From the NCBI GenBank assembly GCA_030374765.1, contig JARGXX010000138.1, forward strand, positions 310,001-374,000: a stretch of DNA of 64,000 bases, given 5' to 3'. The notes below the pieces were generated by a model, which was not told the origin of the DNA, searched no databases, and saw nothing but the letters and a program-made list of their open reading frames with translations. This DNA comes from Agarophyton chilense (lineage: Eukaryota; Rhodophyta; Florideophyceae; Gracilariales; Gracilariaceae). Below are positions 22,256-31,599 of this stretch, piece after piece. The number at the start of each line of letters is the position of its first letter. Position 1 is the stretch's first letter. The translations under genes were made by a program, and so were the position numbers.

Positions 22256-23365
22256 ACTTCGGATACTCCCGAACCTGGGCCCGCTCCCTCAAGGGCCCAG
22301 TCAACGAACTCTTACAGAGTTACTCCCCCACCGGAGATAATCAAGCCTCCTGGCTCTTCGCCTAAGGAGGGGGAGGAGGACTTAGTTCCTTCGCAGGACG
22401 ATGTTTCGGCGTCAGCCAGTCGCCCTAACAGGGAATCTAGTTCTCACAGTGAGACGGCGAGCCCGACCGAGCCGGCGACAGAGAAGTCACAACCCCAGCG
22501 TATGGGTAGCGACATCACCGCCGACCCAGCCGCGCACGACGTCAGAAAAGATGACGAAACCCCGCCTAGGGAGAGTCGTGTGGAGAACTACGCACCCGGA
22601 ACGCCTACAGAGCCGACGATCACCCGCCGCCGCGGACGAGACACTGAGGTGTCGCACACTCAAACCCCGCTTTTTCGGGAACGAGCTGTGTCAGCGGACC
22701 CGCACGGGGAAGATCTCGACGACGAGGTTGACCAAATTTGGCTCTCCGTCATGGGATGGGAATAGGAACTCCTATGGAGACACTGTAACCCTCAGGAATG
22801 GGAAAGAAATGAGTGAGACCCGTCGGGGACAGCTCAGGAGAGTGCTAGCGCGTGCCTAAAGCGCCACCTCATATCCGCTTGCGGAGTGGCAACCGGCGCC
22901 CGCGCATTTATGTGGCCCACGTCGAATGGCACCGAGCCAATCAAAAGGCTCTGACAACCAACTGTCGCGCAACCCGCCTCACTGAGCCAATCAAAAGGCT
23001 CTGACGACCAACCGTCGCGCCAACCGCCTCCGTCGCACGGCGCGTTGCACCAGAGCAATGTTCGTCCCCCTAGCTCGGGTTGAAGTTGAAGTCTTACCCC
23101 CCTGAGACTGGAGACGCTACCGCGTCGCGGTTTCTCAACCGTCACGGAATCTAAGACCACCGTTGTTATCGAGAAGAGTTCAGCTTTAAGAAAAACCCAA
23201 AACTGGGCCGTTTTGACTCCGTAGACGGAAGTTACATTGTAGCCCACAGGCCACTCGGCGCCGTTTGGACGAAGTGCTGAGACCCGCTCGCAACACGGAA
23301 AAGAACCCACCGGGGTGTGTCTAGACCCTACGTTGACACCCTCAAGGGAACTAGATCGTTCCAAG
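22256..23365. other. Spacer between gag and chromodomain, with a 50-bp tandem repeat
   Basis: No pol domain was seen. Two copies of a 50-bp unit start at 22934 and 22984; each opens with GAGCCAATCAAAAGGCTC, itself a small hairpin (GAGCC/GGCTC) around a CCAAT string. Bases 22870-22900 share the string ATCCGCTTGCGGAGTGGCAA with the antisense frame near 24150, an internal dispersed repeat. An open stretch at 22502-22765 has no recognisable motif. Confidence 0.6.
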
Positions 23366-23605
23366 ATGGAAGAGAAGCCCGAACAGGGAAAAGTGTACCC
23401 GCAGGAATTCGTTATCGATCGCATCGTGCGTCACATCTACACCCCCGAGGGAGAAGTTCGCTACCAAGTCCGATGGTACGGATTCTCGCCTGGGGAGGAT
23501 ACAGTGGAACCCATTGAGCACCTTCCGAGGTCTAAGGTTTTATCCTATCACCGACGCGCTCGGGTAACCTTGCCTCCAAATCTGGATCGTGCCCAAGTCG
23601 GGTAA
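23366..23605 (+). CDS. Chromodomain protein of the LTR element
   Basis: A 79-residue frame from ATG 23366. Residues 13-60 give FVIDRIVRHIYTPEGEVRYQ, VRWYGFSPGEDTVEP and HLPRSK, the chromodomain fold with its aromatic cage region (YQVRWYGF). In chromoviruses this module sits at the end of integrase and directs insertion to marked chromatin; here it stands without an integrase core in front. Whether it is translated alone or as part of a spliced product cannot be told. Confidence 0.8.
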   Translation: MEEKPEQGKVYPQEFVIDRIVRHIYTPEGEVRYQVRWYGFSPGEDTVEPIEHLPRSKVLSYHRRARVTLPPNLDRAQVG

Positions 23606-23776
23606 ACCACCACGGGAACTGGTGTGGATGCGACCTCGAAGTGAGGATGATGTTGGACCTCTGAAGAGGAATTGAGGAGAGTATCCCGAAGAACACGTAT
23701 TGAGAGGGAATGTCTACTGGCCCTCGGCCTAGCGCCGTTAACCGGGGAACACAACACCGGTTATCGGGACAGTTTA

Positions 23777-23940
23777 TAATGAAAAAGGAAAAGAAGACCC
23801 ACGAAGTGGAGAAGAAGATTAAGAAGAAGATTGGACCCTAGGAAGGGAAGAAGATGAAGAAGAAGATGAAGAAGATCCTAAGAAGGAAGAAGAAGAGAAG
23901 TAGAAGTTAAGATCCTAGGAAGGAAGAAGAAAGGAAGTTA
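23777..23940 (+). repeat. A/G-rich tract
   Basis: About 160 bases almost free of pyrimidines, built of GAAGAAGAAG runs with repeated GATCCTAGGAAGG or TGGACCCTAGGAAGG modules. It lies between the chromodomain frame and the end of the antisense frame. It might serve as a second (central) polypurine tract or as a splicing enhancer; neither is shown. Confidence 0.7.
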
Positions 23941-24004
23941 TGCAAATATCAGAAGTTTACTATTGTCGCCAAGCTATGGACTCCACAATTGCCCGAAGGC
24001 GGAA

Positions 24005-25861
24005 CTACGGAAAGCCCGAGGAGGGACCCGCCCCACCGTTGGGATTCTGACCCTGATGGTACGCCGAGGCGAAAGCCAACATCTGGCTCACATCCGTCAT
24101 ACCCGGGGGAATCGGAATGCCTGCGTTCACGAGGCCTTGTCGCACACTATCCGCTTGCGGAGTGGCAACCGGCGCCTGCGCAAGGGTGTTCACACCCCAC
24201 CCGGGGGGAGCAGATGAACCGCCGCCGGATGCATTCGCCGCCGCAGCTGAGGTCGTTCCCACTGGTTGGAAGGGTGCAGATGGCTCCACAGGGAGTACTC
24301 CACTAGGAGCTGGCACTTCGTTATCCAACGCTGGATCGTCCAGGTCTACTGGAGGCTCGTACTCGAAATCGTCGGTATAAATGAACCCCGTCGGGTGTCC
24401 AACCGGCATCGGTCGAGGCGAGTCAATCAGCGCCCGTGATTGCGCCGCGCTGATGCGAACCCCTTCGAAGGGATTGTAATAGACCCAGTTACCGGAGCCC
24501 GGATCGTACCGGCCAGGAGACTTGTCTCGCGCGGATCCTTCCCCTGCGGGTTGATTTGCCACTGGAACTCGATCCCATTGGGTGTTGTCGATCACGTCCA
24601 AGATTGGATACAGGTCCTGCACGTTGCTGGCCGAACCCAACGCTGGGAAAAGGTCGATCTGACGCATGATGGTCCGTAGCATCGGAGGAATATACCAGAT
24701 ACGGAAATGGTCATGAGCATCCCAGAGGAGGTGCGCCGCTACGCGGGCTGCCCACTCGGCTGCAACGAGGGCCCAGTATCCCGAGTTCGGGTCGTGCATC
24801 AAACGAGACCCGATATAGTAGATACATGGGGGCAGTTCAGCAAAGCACCCTCGGGGGACCTCGACCTTACTCCACCAAGCTGGAAGGGGCACGAATCGCC
24901 CAACCTTCGCCGTGTTACGGATACGCTCCAGTTCCACGTGAGGATACGGGACAAGGAACCCGAAACGGGAGCGCGAGCGGCGCTCGAAGCGCACGCGTCG
25001 ATCGAACCCATACTGGGTAAACTGCCGCTGAAGGTACCTGAATTCAGCCCGAAGGATGGGACGACTCCATTGGAGCATATCTTCTCGGAGAGGAAAACCC
25101 GGTCCTCGGAACTCGGCTTCGGGAAAGGCTGCCAGGTTATCCCCGTTGGAGACCTCACCGTACGTGCGGTAATAGGCGACATCGAACTCGTACTCCGGGG
25201 GAACCAGATGGTCAAAGCGTGACCTCTCCAATCGCTGGTAGGCCAGAGCCGCCATCGCTGCGCGCGCCTTGTCCAGGGACTCCCCGCGACTGCGGTATAG
25301 ATACTGATGCTCTATGGCTACCCGCGCCCTCCAATCGGGAGAACGTACAACCTCAACAGGTAGGCCACCCGGCAATAAGCCGTCCTCCACGTAGGAGTCG
25401 ATGAGCTCATTGTCGCGAACCGCTGTCGGATGGAACCACGGAGCGCGAGAATATATCACCGGATCTGTAAGGGGACTCCACCTTCGAAAGGATTCGTTTG
25501 AGATCCAACCTCTGGAGTTTGCTACCAAGGGCATCGCATGAGCGGAGTTCCACGCCACCGCGGTGATGTCCAAATCCTCCTGAGGATGTCGGTTGCCCGC
25601 CGAGGCGGAAGGTTCGGTACCTGACGGAGCCGCATCCAAACCGGAGAAATATCCACCCTGCTGGGGAGCTTCATTGTCAGCCGGCGCGGAGGCTGATGGC
25701 CCCGAGAGTGGGTTGATGACGTATGGGTTCATTCCCTTGAGAGGGCTAGTCGAAACCGCTGCTGCGAGAAGTTGCGTATCGCCGAAAGTCGGAGGAGTAG
25801 AAGAAAGTTGTACCGATGTGCCGGTTTTGTGGCGATCCTCAGAAGTGGTGAAGGACCCCAT
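24005..25861 (-). CDS. 618-residue antisense protein in the LTR element
   Basis: A long uninterrupted minus-strand frame with an ATG 79 bp from the 3' LTR, opposite to gag. The protein has a Ser/Thr/Pro-rich start, a folded-looking middle (residues about 110-430, rich in Arg, Tyr, Trp and Phe, with FERRSRSRFGFLVPYPHVEL and WALVAAEWAARVAAHLLW) and a Pro/Ala/Gly-rich tail. No signal peptide or clear membrane segment and no known domain. Antisense frames in this place are known from some plant LTR elements. Its length, balanced composition and lack of stops argue for a real product; transcription could start in the adjoining LTR. It is not an evident shadow of a pol frame, since no plus-strand frame is open there. 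Confidence 0.65.
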   Translation of the reverse strand: MGSFTTSEDRHKTGTSVQLSSTPPTFGDTQLLAAAVSTSPLKGMNPYVINPLSGPSASAPADNEAPQQGGYFSGLDAAPSGTEPSASAGNRHPQEDLDITAVAWNSAHAMPLVANSRGWISNESFRRWSPLTDPVIYSRAPWFHPTAVRDNELIDSYVEDGLLPGGLPVEVVRSPDWRARVAIEHQYLYRSRGESLDKARAAMAALAYQRLERSRFDHLVPPEYEFDVAYYRTYGEVSNGDNLAAFPEAEFRGPGFPLREDMLQWSRPILRAEFRYLQRQFTQYGFDRRVRFERRSRSRFGFLVPYPHVELERIRNTAKVGRFVPLPAWWSKVEVPRGCFAELPPCIYYIGSRLMHDPNSGYWALVAAEWAARVAAHLLWDAHDHFRIWYIPPMLRTIMRQIDLFPALGSASNVQDLYPILDVIDNTQWDRVPVANQPAGEGSARDKSPGRYDPGSGNWVYYNPFEGVRISAAQSRALIDSPRPMPVGHPTGFIYTDDFEYEPPVDLDDPALDNEVPAPSGVLPVEPSAPFQPVGTTSAAAANASGGGSSAPPGWGVNTLAQAPVATPQADSVRQGLVNAGIPIPPGMTDVSQMLAFASAYHQGQNPNGGAGPSSGFP

Positions 25862-25927
25862 TGGGAAAAGTATGTATAGTGATCGGAAAGTTAGACACCC
25901 GCGGCTCGGAATGTTCTTCCTCGTCTT

Positions 25928-25940
25928 AAGGAGGGGGAGA
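25928..25940 (+). other. Polypurine tract of the LTR element
   Basis: AAGGAGGGGGAGA stands directly before the 3' LTR start TGTAGAG. The other chromodomain element has a very similar tract, TAAGGAGGGAGATA on its own strand, before its 3' LTR, which supports the boundary in both. Confidence 0.85.
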
Positions 25941-26852
25941 TGTAGAGCAACGCCCAGTCAGGGGATACTTGAAGATGCAACTCATAGAATGAGGATTGAA
26001 CCCTCCGAGGGTTATGATTATGATCCCCTCTAAGGTGTGCTGAGGTGGCACTGTTTTCCGGTTATATTTCGCCTGTAAGGGAAAATTCGGATGGCCCATG
26101 GTTGGATTGGCCCCGTGATACACGTGGCTTAATTTTGGCACCGATTTTCGGATATTTGTAGAACGTTGGACTTTTGGGCCCTGGCAGTGGGATCTCCACG
26201 TGTATCGCTCTGAGCAGGTGTGCACTACTGTAGAGATTAGTTAGTGGGCCCTACTTAGGGAGATGAGATCTGACAGTCCGAGCTCAGAGTAAATGAGAAC
26301 CAAGGTTGGTCTTCGATACCTTTAGAGGTTGTTCGTCGCCATCGTCTCGGCCTTACAACCCGGAACGGGCTCTGGTTAGCACCGCCTGCGTAGGGACACG
26401 ACTCCACTTGGAGAGTGCCCACGTTTGCGTTCCGTGCAACCATCCCCTTGGGACCGCTCAGACGACCTGCGTGCACGATACCCTGTGGGGGTTCTGCTTA
26501 CTTGTTGCGTGCTTTTTGTGTTTCCTTTCGAGAACAGGTTTTCGCCCCTGTTTGGGTTTCTTTTGTTGTTTCGCCCCTTTTCTGGTTCTCGGGTCCGGTG
26601 CCTGTTAGTGCCCGACCCTCGCCCCGTTTTTCCTCTTCGCCGGATTTTCCCCCATTCTTTGGGATACCCATACCCATTACCGATCCAACGGTTTTTACCC
26701 CTCACCTCCGTCGGTACTGACGGAATCCCCCGTGGGAGTTACACCCCACACTACGGGTGGAACGGAGGGCTCTGTCTCTGAGTCTGCCTCCCCCAGGGAG
26801 CAAGGCTTCGAACACCTTGAGAGCACTTCCCGTCGCCGGGTTTTGCTCCACA
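25941..26852 (+). repeat. 3' LTR
   Basis: 912 bp, the partner of 19084-19997, ending CTCCACA and followed by the right GACCA duplication at 26853-26857. Confidence 0.9.
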
Positions 26853-27314
26853 GACCATCAAGGTTAAACTTTTTTTCGTCTGAAAAGATAACATTATTCC
26901 ATTCCGTTTTCCAATAAGCTTTTTGAGCACACCATACAACTCCATTTTTCTTGTGATTATCTTTTAAAAATAAAGTTTTCCTCATTTTTGTGTACTTGAA
27001 CAAATTTTGACGTTTGACTTCACGCTATATTGTAGATCTTGATAGAGGCAAAGTTAGAATTTTGCCAATTTTCGGCAAGATGAAGTGTTTTGGCATAGTT
27101 CTCGCTTAATTCCACGCTTATCGGCCGGGGATATTGCCGTAGGGCGGCCGGTTGAACGCTCTGTACCGTATGTAGCGGAGTTTTTGATGAAGTTGCTGAT
27201 TGTTTTTGGGCTGCGATTGAGTTTTCGGGCTATATCTGCTGGAATCATACCCTGACTTACTAATTCCATGATTTCCAGCTGTTCAGAGCGTGTCAGAGGT
27301 GCGCCACGAGCCAT
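26853..27314 (-). pseudogene. Tc1 transposase, N-terminal part
   Basis: From ATG at 27314 the minus strand encodes MARGAPLTRSEQLEIMELVS, then IPADIARKLNRSPKTISNFI, the paired helix-turn-helix DNA-binding part of Tc1 transposases, and a GRPTAISPADKR linker. After a frame break near 27050 comes WNNVIFSDEKKFNLDG (first catalytic Asp) up to the LTR insertion at 26852/26853. So the gene was already damaged or was damaged after insertion, besides being split. Confidence 0.8.
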
Positions 27315-27479
27315 AATTGAGCGAATGATTGTATAAAGGATATTCTTTTGAAACAGTGTTATTGACTTAGTGGTTTTTATTTGTTGTGAAATGTGCTCTA
27401 CAGTACGTGAAATGCCTTTTTGGCATCTCTCCCAGTCCAGTCAACCGAACCTTAGATTTTTGCTAGGACAAATCTTGAA

Positions 27480-27660
27480 CGGCGATCGACTACATCGCCC
27501 GCGGCAGGGCGACGGTCGCACTTGTGCGCGAACTTCTAGCCTCAGCCGCATCCTCTCAAAAATACCACGCCCATCGCGCCAAGCCCCACGTTTTCTTTGA
27601 AGCGAAGGCCTTGGTTATGCTTCGCCCCCAAAAACTCTCTCGCACGCCGCACGGCTCTGG
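27480..27660 (+). mobile_element. Ty3-type integrase fossil, right part
   Basis: Plus-strand translation gives YIARGRATVALVRELLASAA, then KYHAHRAKPHVFFEAKALVM, matching the region after the Ty3 integrase core (...A...QK.YADK.R....F..GD.VLL). It is the continuation of the fossil at 17290-17790, parted from it by the Tc1-like transposon. Broken. Confidence 0.6.
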
Positions 27661-29820
27661 CTAAAATGTTATATAGCCGCGCTTAATTGTCCCCTTTAGC
27701 ATCTGCGAGTGAATAAGACCGACCATCTAACCACCGCTGAACATGCACAATGCGCACAATGTACTTCGTGCTTCCAAACTCCGGCCTTTCTCCAACGGCA
27801 ACAAAGAACTGTTGGACGTTGTCATCGACGGAAACGACACCACTATACAGGATGTATCTTTAATTGTTTGTCTGTGTTGTAGATGGTGCCGTAAATTTGG
27901 ATAAGAACTGTTGGCCACGCACGAGCATGAATGGGATGGGTAGCTGCACCCAAAAGTAGGGTGCTGCGGAATTGGGACGTAACAGCACAAATGCACCCCA
28001 GAGTGGACTGTAGTTGTGATTGGGATGCGTGCGTTGAACTGCGTAGGCCCTCGAAGTAGATAGCTACCAGATGACAGCGACGCCAATGCGGGACGTGCAA
28101 GAAAGCACGCCCAGTTTGCAACCAGTAACTTTGATTCCATTTTCACTTCATGCACGGAAAGACAAAGATCTGGCGGTCGATTGATTATGGTTCTATATTG
28201 TAGCCGAAAATTGGTACTTAATAATGACAGATCCTCGTTGGGTATATTGAGATAGATTTCAATTCGCTTTTAATTTCTGAGTGATCTTTTGGAGAAAAGA
28301 TCTTGTTGGTTTTTTTCCAAAAGGTTTGGTCGCACAGAATACAAAGTCTGTTTCGGCACAGAGAGCTTCGGTTTCGATCACTACCAGCCCAGGTGGCACA
28401 AACTTTATCAAATATTACCAAGTCCCGTAGAAGAAAAGACAGGTTAGACACAAAGGGACGAGACAAGTGTCTACTCTCTAGCCACTACCATCCTAACTGA
28501 CTAGATTCTGTTTAGCTACTTCAATCAGCTGCATTATCTGGCACGTTAGCTGAGAATGTGATAGAAATCGTTTTGGCAGTGTCTCAGAATAACTTCAAAA
28601 TAAATAGACTGATCTGCTCGAACTATAGACAAATCCATGATGACTTGCCAGAGTCTTTTGTAATAGCCGTTTGAGCAATTACGCGTCTTTTCATCGCAGT
28701 CGATAAACATGACAGGTACACATGATTCTACAATCAATAAGCTTGCGTACGGCGGTTTCCGCTAGCTAGTATCATGCACGTCATCTCGTGCCGAAAAATA
28801 TTGACGTGAAACCACTTCCCCAAAATATCCGGTGATTGACGTTTTGGCTACAGTACAGCAATCAAAATCAGTGTGACAATAAAAAAGGCTATAAAAGTGT
28901 GCGGCCAGACACAAGAGGAACGGGGACAGCGGTCCTAGTAGTGAGCTCCCACAGTGGCACTCGCCCGCGCTGAACTTAAGTAAGGTATACACGCAATCGT
29001 GCGAGAATTCAACAATGAAGTAGAAAGGGCTCCGTTTGATGGTTTGTCTCCAAACATAAATACTGCTATGCTTCATAAAAGTTCAGGATATGAATACTAA
29101 GACTGAAATCCAATATTCAGACCCAGTCTCCGCGAGAGCGCAGTATCCTAAAAGGTCCAGCTCGATGCTGCCTCAGCTCCTCCTGTCGTGTCATTGTGAC
29201 ATCATACTGTACTCTGTTTATGTGCAAAATACTGTATGCCTTCTAACAGTACTTGATATCACAGTAAGGTTATTATGTTGCTTCCAGCTGCCTTTTACAC
29301 AAAGTGTAGACACTAACATTGCTGTTCACTATGTGTCCAACGATATCCAAGACGGCGGATTCCGAGCACATCCTTTTGGTTTGCGTACTGTATCTACCTG
29401 AACGCTCAATTACTCACTTCGTCGCGTTCTCTACTCTCTGCTCCTTCCTCACACGCGGCACCACCATTTGTAGCCTTTCTTGGTTGATTGAAACGCAATA
29501 TCTGTATGCCGGGCGTAGAAAATACGCTCGTATCTTGATTGAAAGCGGCTGCTGACCAATGGTACCTAGATATTATACCTTCTATGTAGACGCAAGCAAT
29601 CCGAATCGAAGGTTTAGAATGCTAACCAGCGCTCGTCCTTTGGATAACGGTCACCGTTCATAGCTACCGAATTCCATTTGTCGTCACCCCATCCAATAGT
29701 TGTTCATACGTTTAGATATTTGGACGACATAGCGCTTGGTTGTCGGAAATATGTCTCAGTTAGACGTGTGAGTAAACTTATGCAGGGTCTATTCGTCATT
29801 TTCGTACATCTGAAAGCATC
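27661..29820. other. No supported gene; Tc1-tip-like sequence at 28838
   Basis: Several short frames on both strands lack motifs. Bases 28838-28877 closely match 17833-17871 (GACGTTTTGGCTACAGTA, then ATCAGTGTGA a little further), i.e. the left tip of the Tc1-like transposon plus 11 outer bases, so a relic of that family or of its flank lies here. A weak TATA-like AGATATTT sits near 29714 before the next gene. Confidence 0.4.
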
Positions 29821-31488
29821 ATGTTGACATCTCGCCGTCTTTCGCGACCGGGAGTTTGGTTTTCTGCAAAGCACATTGTTCTGGTTTTTTCTTTTATCAA
29901 TGTGTTTGTGCTCTTGGGGATAACAGTATTGGCACTTCGGTCAACGGTAAGCCAAACACGTCGTACACCAACCCGCAGTAAGAATGATGTGTTGCCGCGC
30001 CACGTAAACAACGACCTGGGACCAAGTGGAACTCTCACCATTCTCGACAGGCTACGAGACGCCGTCGGCACAGCCGTGCAAACATGGGGCTTCGGCCCTG
30101 GCAGAAAGCACGATATCAGACATGCCCTGGCAAGCGGTCCTATGCCGTTTGTCTTCCGCGACACCATCTCAGCCTTTTCCCAACCTCAATGTCAACAACT
30201 AGGTCAGCAGTGCGAGCTCGCCTCGCATGGCTTCGGCACTGTTGGAGTGGTTCGTTATCAATTTTTGGGTCAAAGAGAAAATATAGCTGGAACTTCTATA
30301 CAAGTGCAGACCGCATGTCGATGTATGGGAGACGATTGCAACAAGGCAGTTCTTATGCGTCCGGTGAACATTACTGAACGGAACGAGGATGGAACCATCC
30401 ATTTGACTGGAAAAAAGTCTTGTATTTATCAGGTCTTCGAAGGAAAGTTCACCGATTGTCACTCTGAGACTCTCAGAATGCAAAGAAAAGAACGAGTTGA
30501 TCATACAATTAATGGCTTATTCATATTCGAGGTGGACGCTATGCAACATGGACATGGTAGCTGGACGGCTGTTGGACACCGTGGATGGGACTACAGCTGT
30601 GTTGAAGAAGATTTCTACTCTCTTCCGACCGTCAATATGTCGTCGATGGTGAATAACATCAGTTCTGAAATCCAAGTCTATCCGCGACTAAGACGAGGGG
30701 AACTTCCGTCTCAAAATCAAAGTGAGGATTGTAAGCCTCCACCGAACGTGATGTACTTTCGCGATGCTGAAGAACGAGAAGGTGAGGAATGTGGAGCTTC
30801 ATTTCAGTTTGCTATGGCAAGCGCGTCGTTCTTGGGCTCCCAAATGGATGAGGTCGCCGTCGGGAAGGACAAAAGGACATACCTGAAAGAACCGCCTGAA
30901 ATTTTGGTTTTCTGGGAGATCATGGTACTGGTTTGCGCCGCGTCTCTCGGGCTATATTTCGCCATCTCGGCTTGTACAAAGTTCAAGAAGAAAAACCAGT
31001 GGACGGTGCAGCGCGTTTTAAAATTGGTAGCCGTACTGCTCATGTCATTACTTTTCGAGGCGATGCCGTTGCACTTTGCTCTATCATTTGAAGTTAAGGC
31101 ATTGCAATGGATTGGGCGCTTTGCTTACCTTGGAGCGACTGTGGCGTTGGGAAAGGATGTTGTTCAACCACAAAGTGCTGTGCATGGAAACATCCTCGTT
31201 CTTACTGCCATTGTTGGAGAGTCACGGTTTGTATCCACCTCATTGCTGGCGGTAGCGATGTTGAGCGCTTTTATCAACGTGGCATCATTGTTGATTCTCA
31301 GTGGCGTGATTTGTACTTTTTTCATCAAACAACGACGTAGTGCTCAGAATGAACCGTTGAGCGATGACATTACAAGCGCGTTGAAAACTGGAAAAAGCGA
31401 AGATGAGACACGATTTTCCAGTTCAAGCCTGATGAGTGTAAGCTTCGATAGCCACGGTGGAGATGAAATGAATGAGTTGGAGAGATAA
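29821..31488 (+). CDS. Multi-pass membrane protein with large Cys-rich ectodomain
   Basis: A 555-residue single-exon frame from ATG 29821. A hydrophobic segment at residues about 18-43 (IVLVFSFINVFVLLGITVLAL) is a signal anchor. Residues 45-355 form a probable luminal or extracellular domain with paired cysteines (CRCMGDDC, CIYQVFEGKFTDC) and N-glycosylation sequons (NIT, NMS, NIS, NQS). Four more hydrophobic segments follow near 360-385, 395-425, 428-448 and 468-498, then a Ser- and acid-rich tail of about 45 residues. No family was recognised. The arrangement (ectodomain first, helices after) resembles receptors or transport accessory proteins, but that is only a shape comparison. Confidence 0.8.
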   Translation: MLTSRRLSRPGVWFSAKHIVLVFSFINVFVLLGITVLALRSTVSQTRRTPTRSKNDVLPRHVNNDLGPSGTLTILDRLRDAVGTAVQTWGFGPGRKHDIRHALASGPMPFVFRDTISAFSQPQCQQLGQQCELASHGFGTVGVVRYQFLGQRENIAGTSIQVQTACRCMGDDCNKAVLMRPVNITERNEDGTIHLTGKKSCIYQVFEGKFTDCHSETLRMQRKERVDHTINGLFIFEVDAMQHGHGSWTAVGHRGWDYSCVEEDFYSLPTVNMSSMVNNISSEIQVYPRLRRGELPSQNQSEDCKPPPNVMYFRDAEEREGEECGASFQFAMASASFLGSQMDEVAVGKDKRTYLKEPPEILVFWEIMVLVCAASLGLYFAISACTKFKKKNQWTVQRVLKLVAVLLMSLLFEAMPLHFALSFEVKALQWIGRFAYLGATVALGKDVVQPQSAVHGNILVLTAIVGESRFVSTSLLAVAMLSAFINVASLLILSGVICTFFIKQRRSAQNEPLSDDITSALKTGKSEDETRFSSSSLMSVSFDSHGGDEMNELER

Positions 31489-31570
31489 ATGGGCGTTCGT
31501 GTTCATTACCCGTATAGCCAAACGTGACGTTTGCTACACACAAACTTGGCATTGATGGTTGACACCGAGC

Positions 31571-31599
31571 CGTACCAAGTACAAAGTACCTTTGGTACG
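31571..31599. repeat. 29-bp palindrome after the membrane-protein gene
   Basis: CGTACCAAGTAC and GTACCTTTGGTACG form a nearly perfect dyad 83 bp after the stop codon. It could be a transcript-end hairpin or a small foldback relic. Confidence 0.6.

Larger units (their letters stand above)
18481..26852 (+). mobile_element. LTR retrotransposon with gag, chromodomain and antisense frame
   Basis: Bounded by TGTAGAG...CTCCACA and GACCA target duplications. Parts in order: an extra partial LTR (18481-19083), the 5' LTR (19084-19997), gag (20225-22255), a chromodomain frame (23366-23605), an A/G-rich tract (23777-23940), an antisense frame (24005-25861), a polypurine tract (25928-25940) and the 3' LTR (25941-26852). 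No protease, reverse transcriptase or integrase core is visible, so it appears non-autonomous. The full LTRs look about 97% alike by eye, so the insertion is young compared with its surroundings. Gag is related to that of the element at 38270-47625. Confidence 0.9.
17844..27405 (-). mobile_element. Tc1-like DNA transposon, split by an LTR element
   Basis: Removing the LTR element (18481-26852 plus one GACCA copy) leaves about 1.19 kb, the normal size of a Tc1 element. Both tips show TACAGTA, and both are 56 bp from an inner CTGTTTCAAAA motif followed by a CCTTTAT-like string, in opposite orientation. The left tip also has a second CTGTTTCAAAATCATA copy at 17790-17812, so the inverted repeats may be longer and contain direct repeats, as in the IR/DR Tc1 group; the exact outer ends are therefore uncertain by about 60 bp. 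The transposase runs on the minus strand. Confidence 0.7.

Noticed and set aside
24799-25222. Frames overlapping the 618-codon antisense frame on both strands
   Set aside because: Shorter and motif-free; shadows of the long frame.
27742-28155. Overlapping frames with a coding look
   Set aside because: Both strands are open and neither matches a family; not enough to call.
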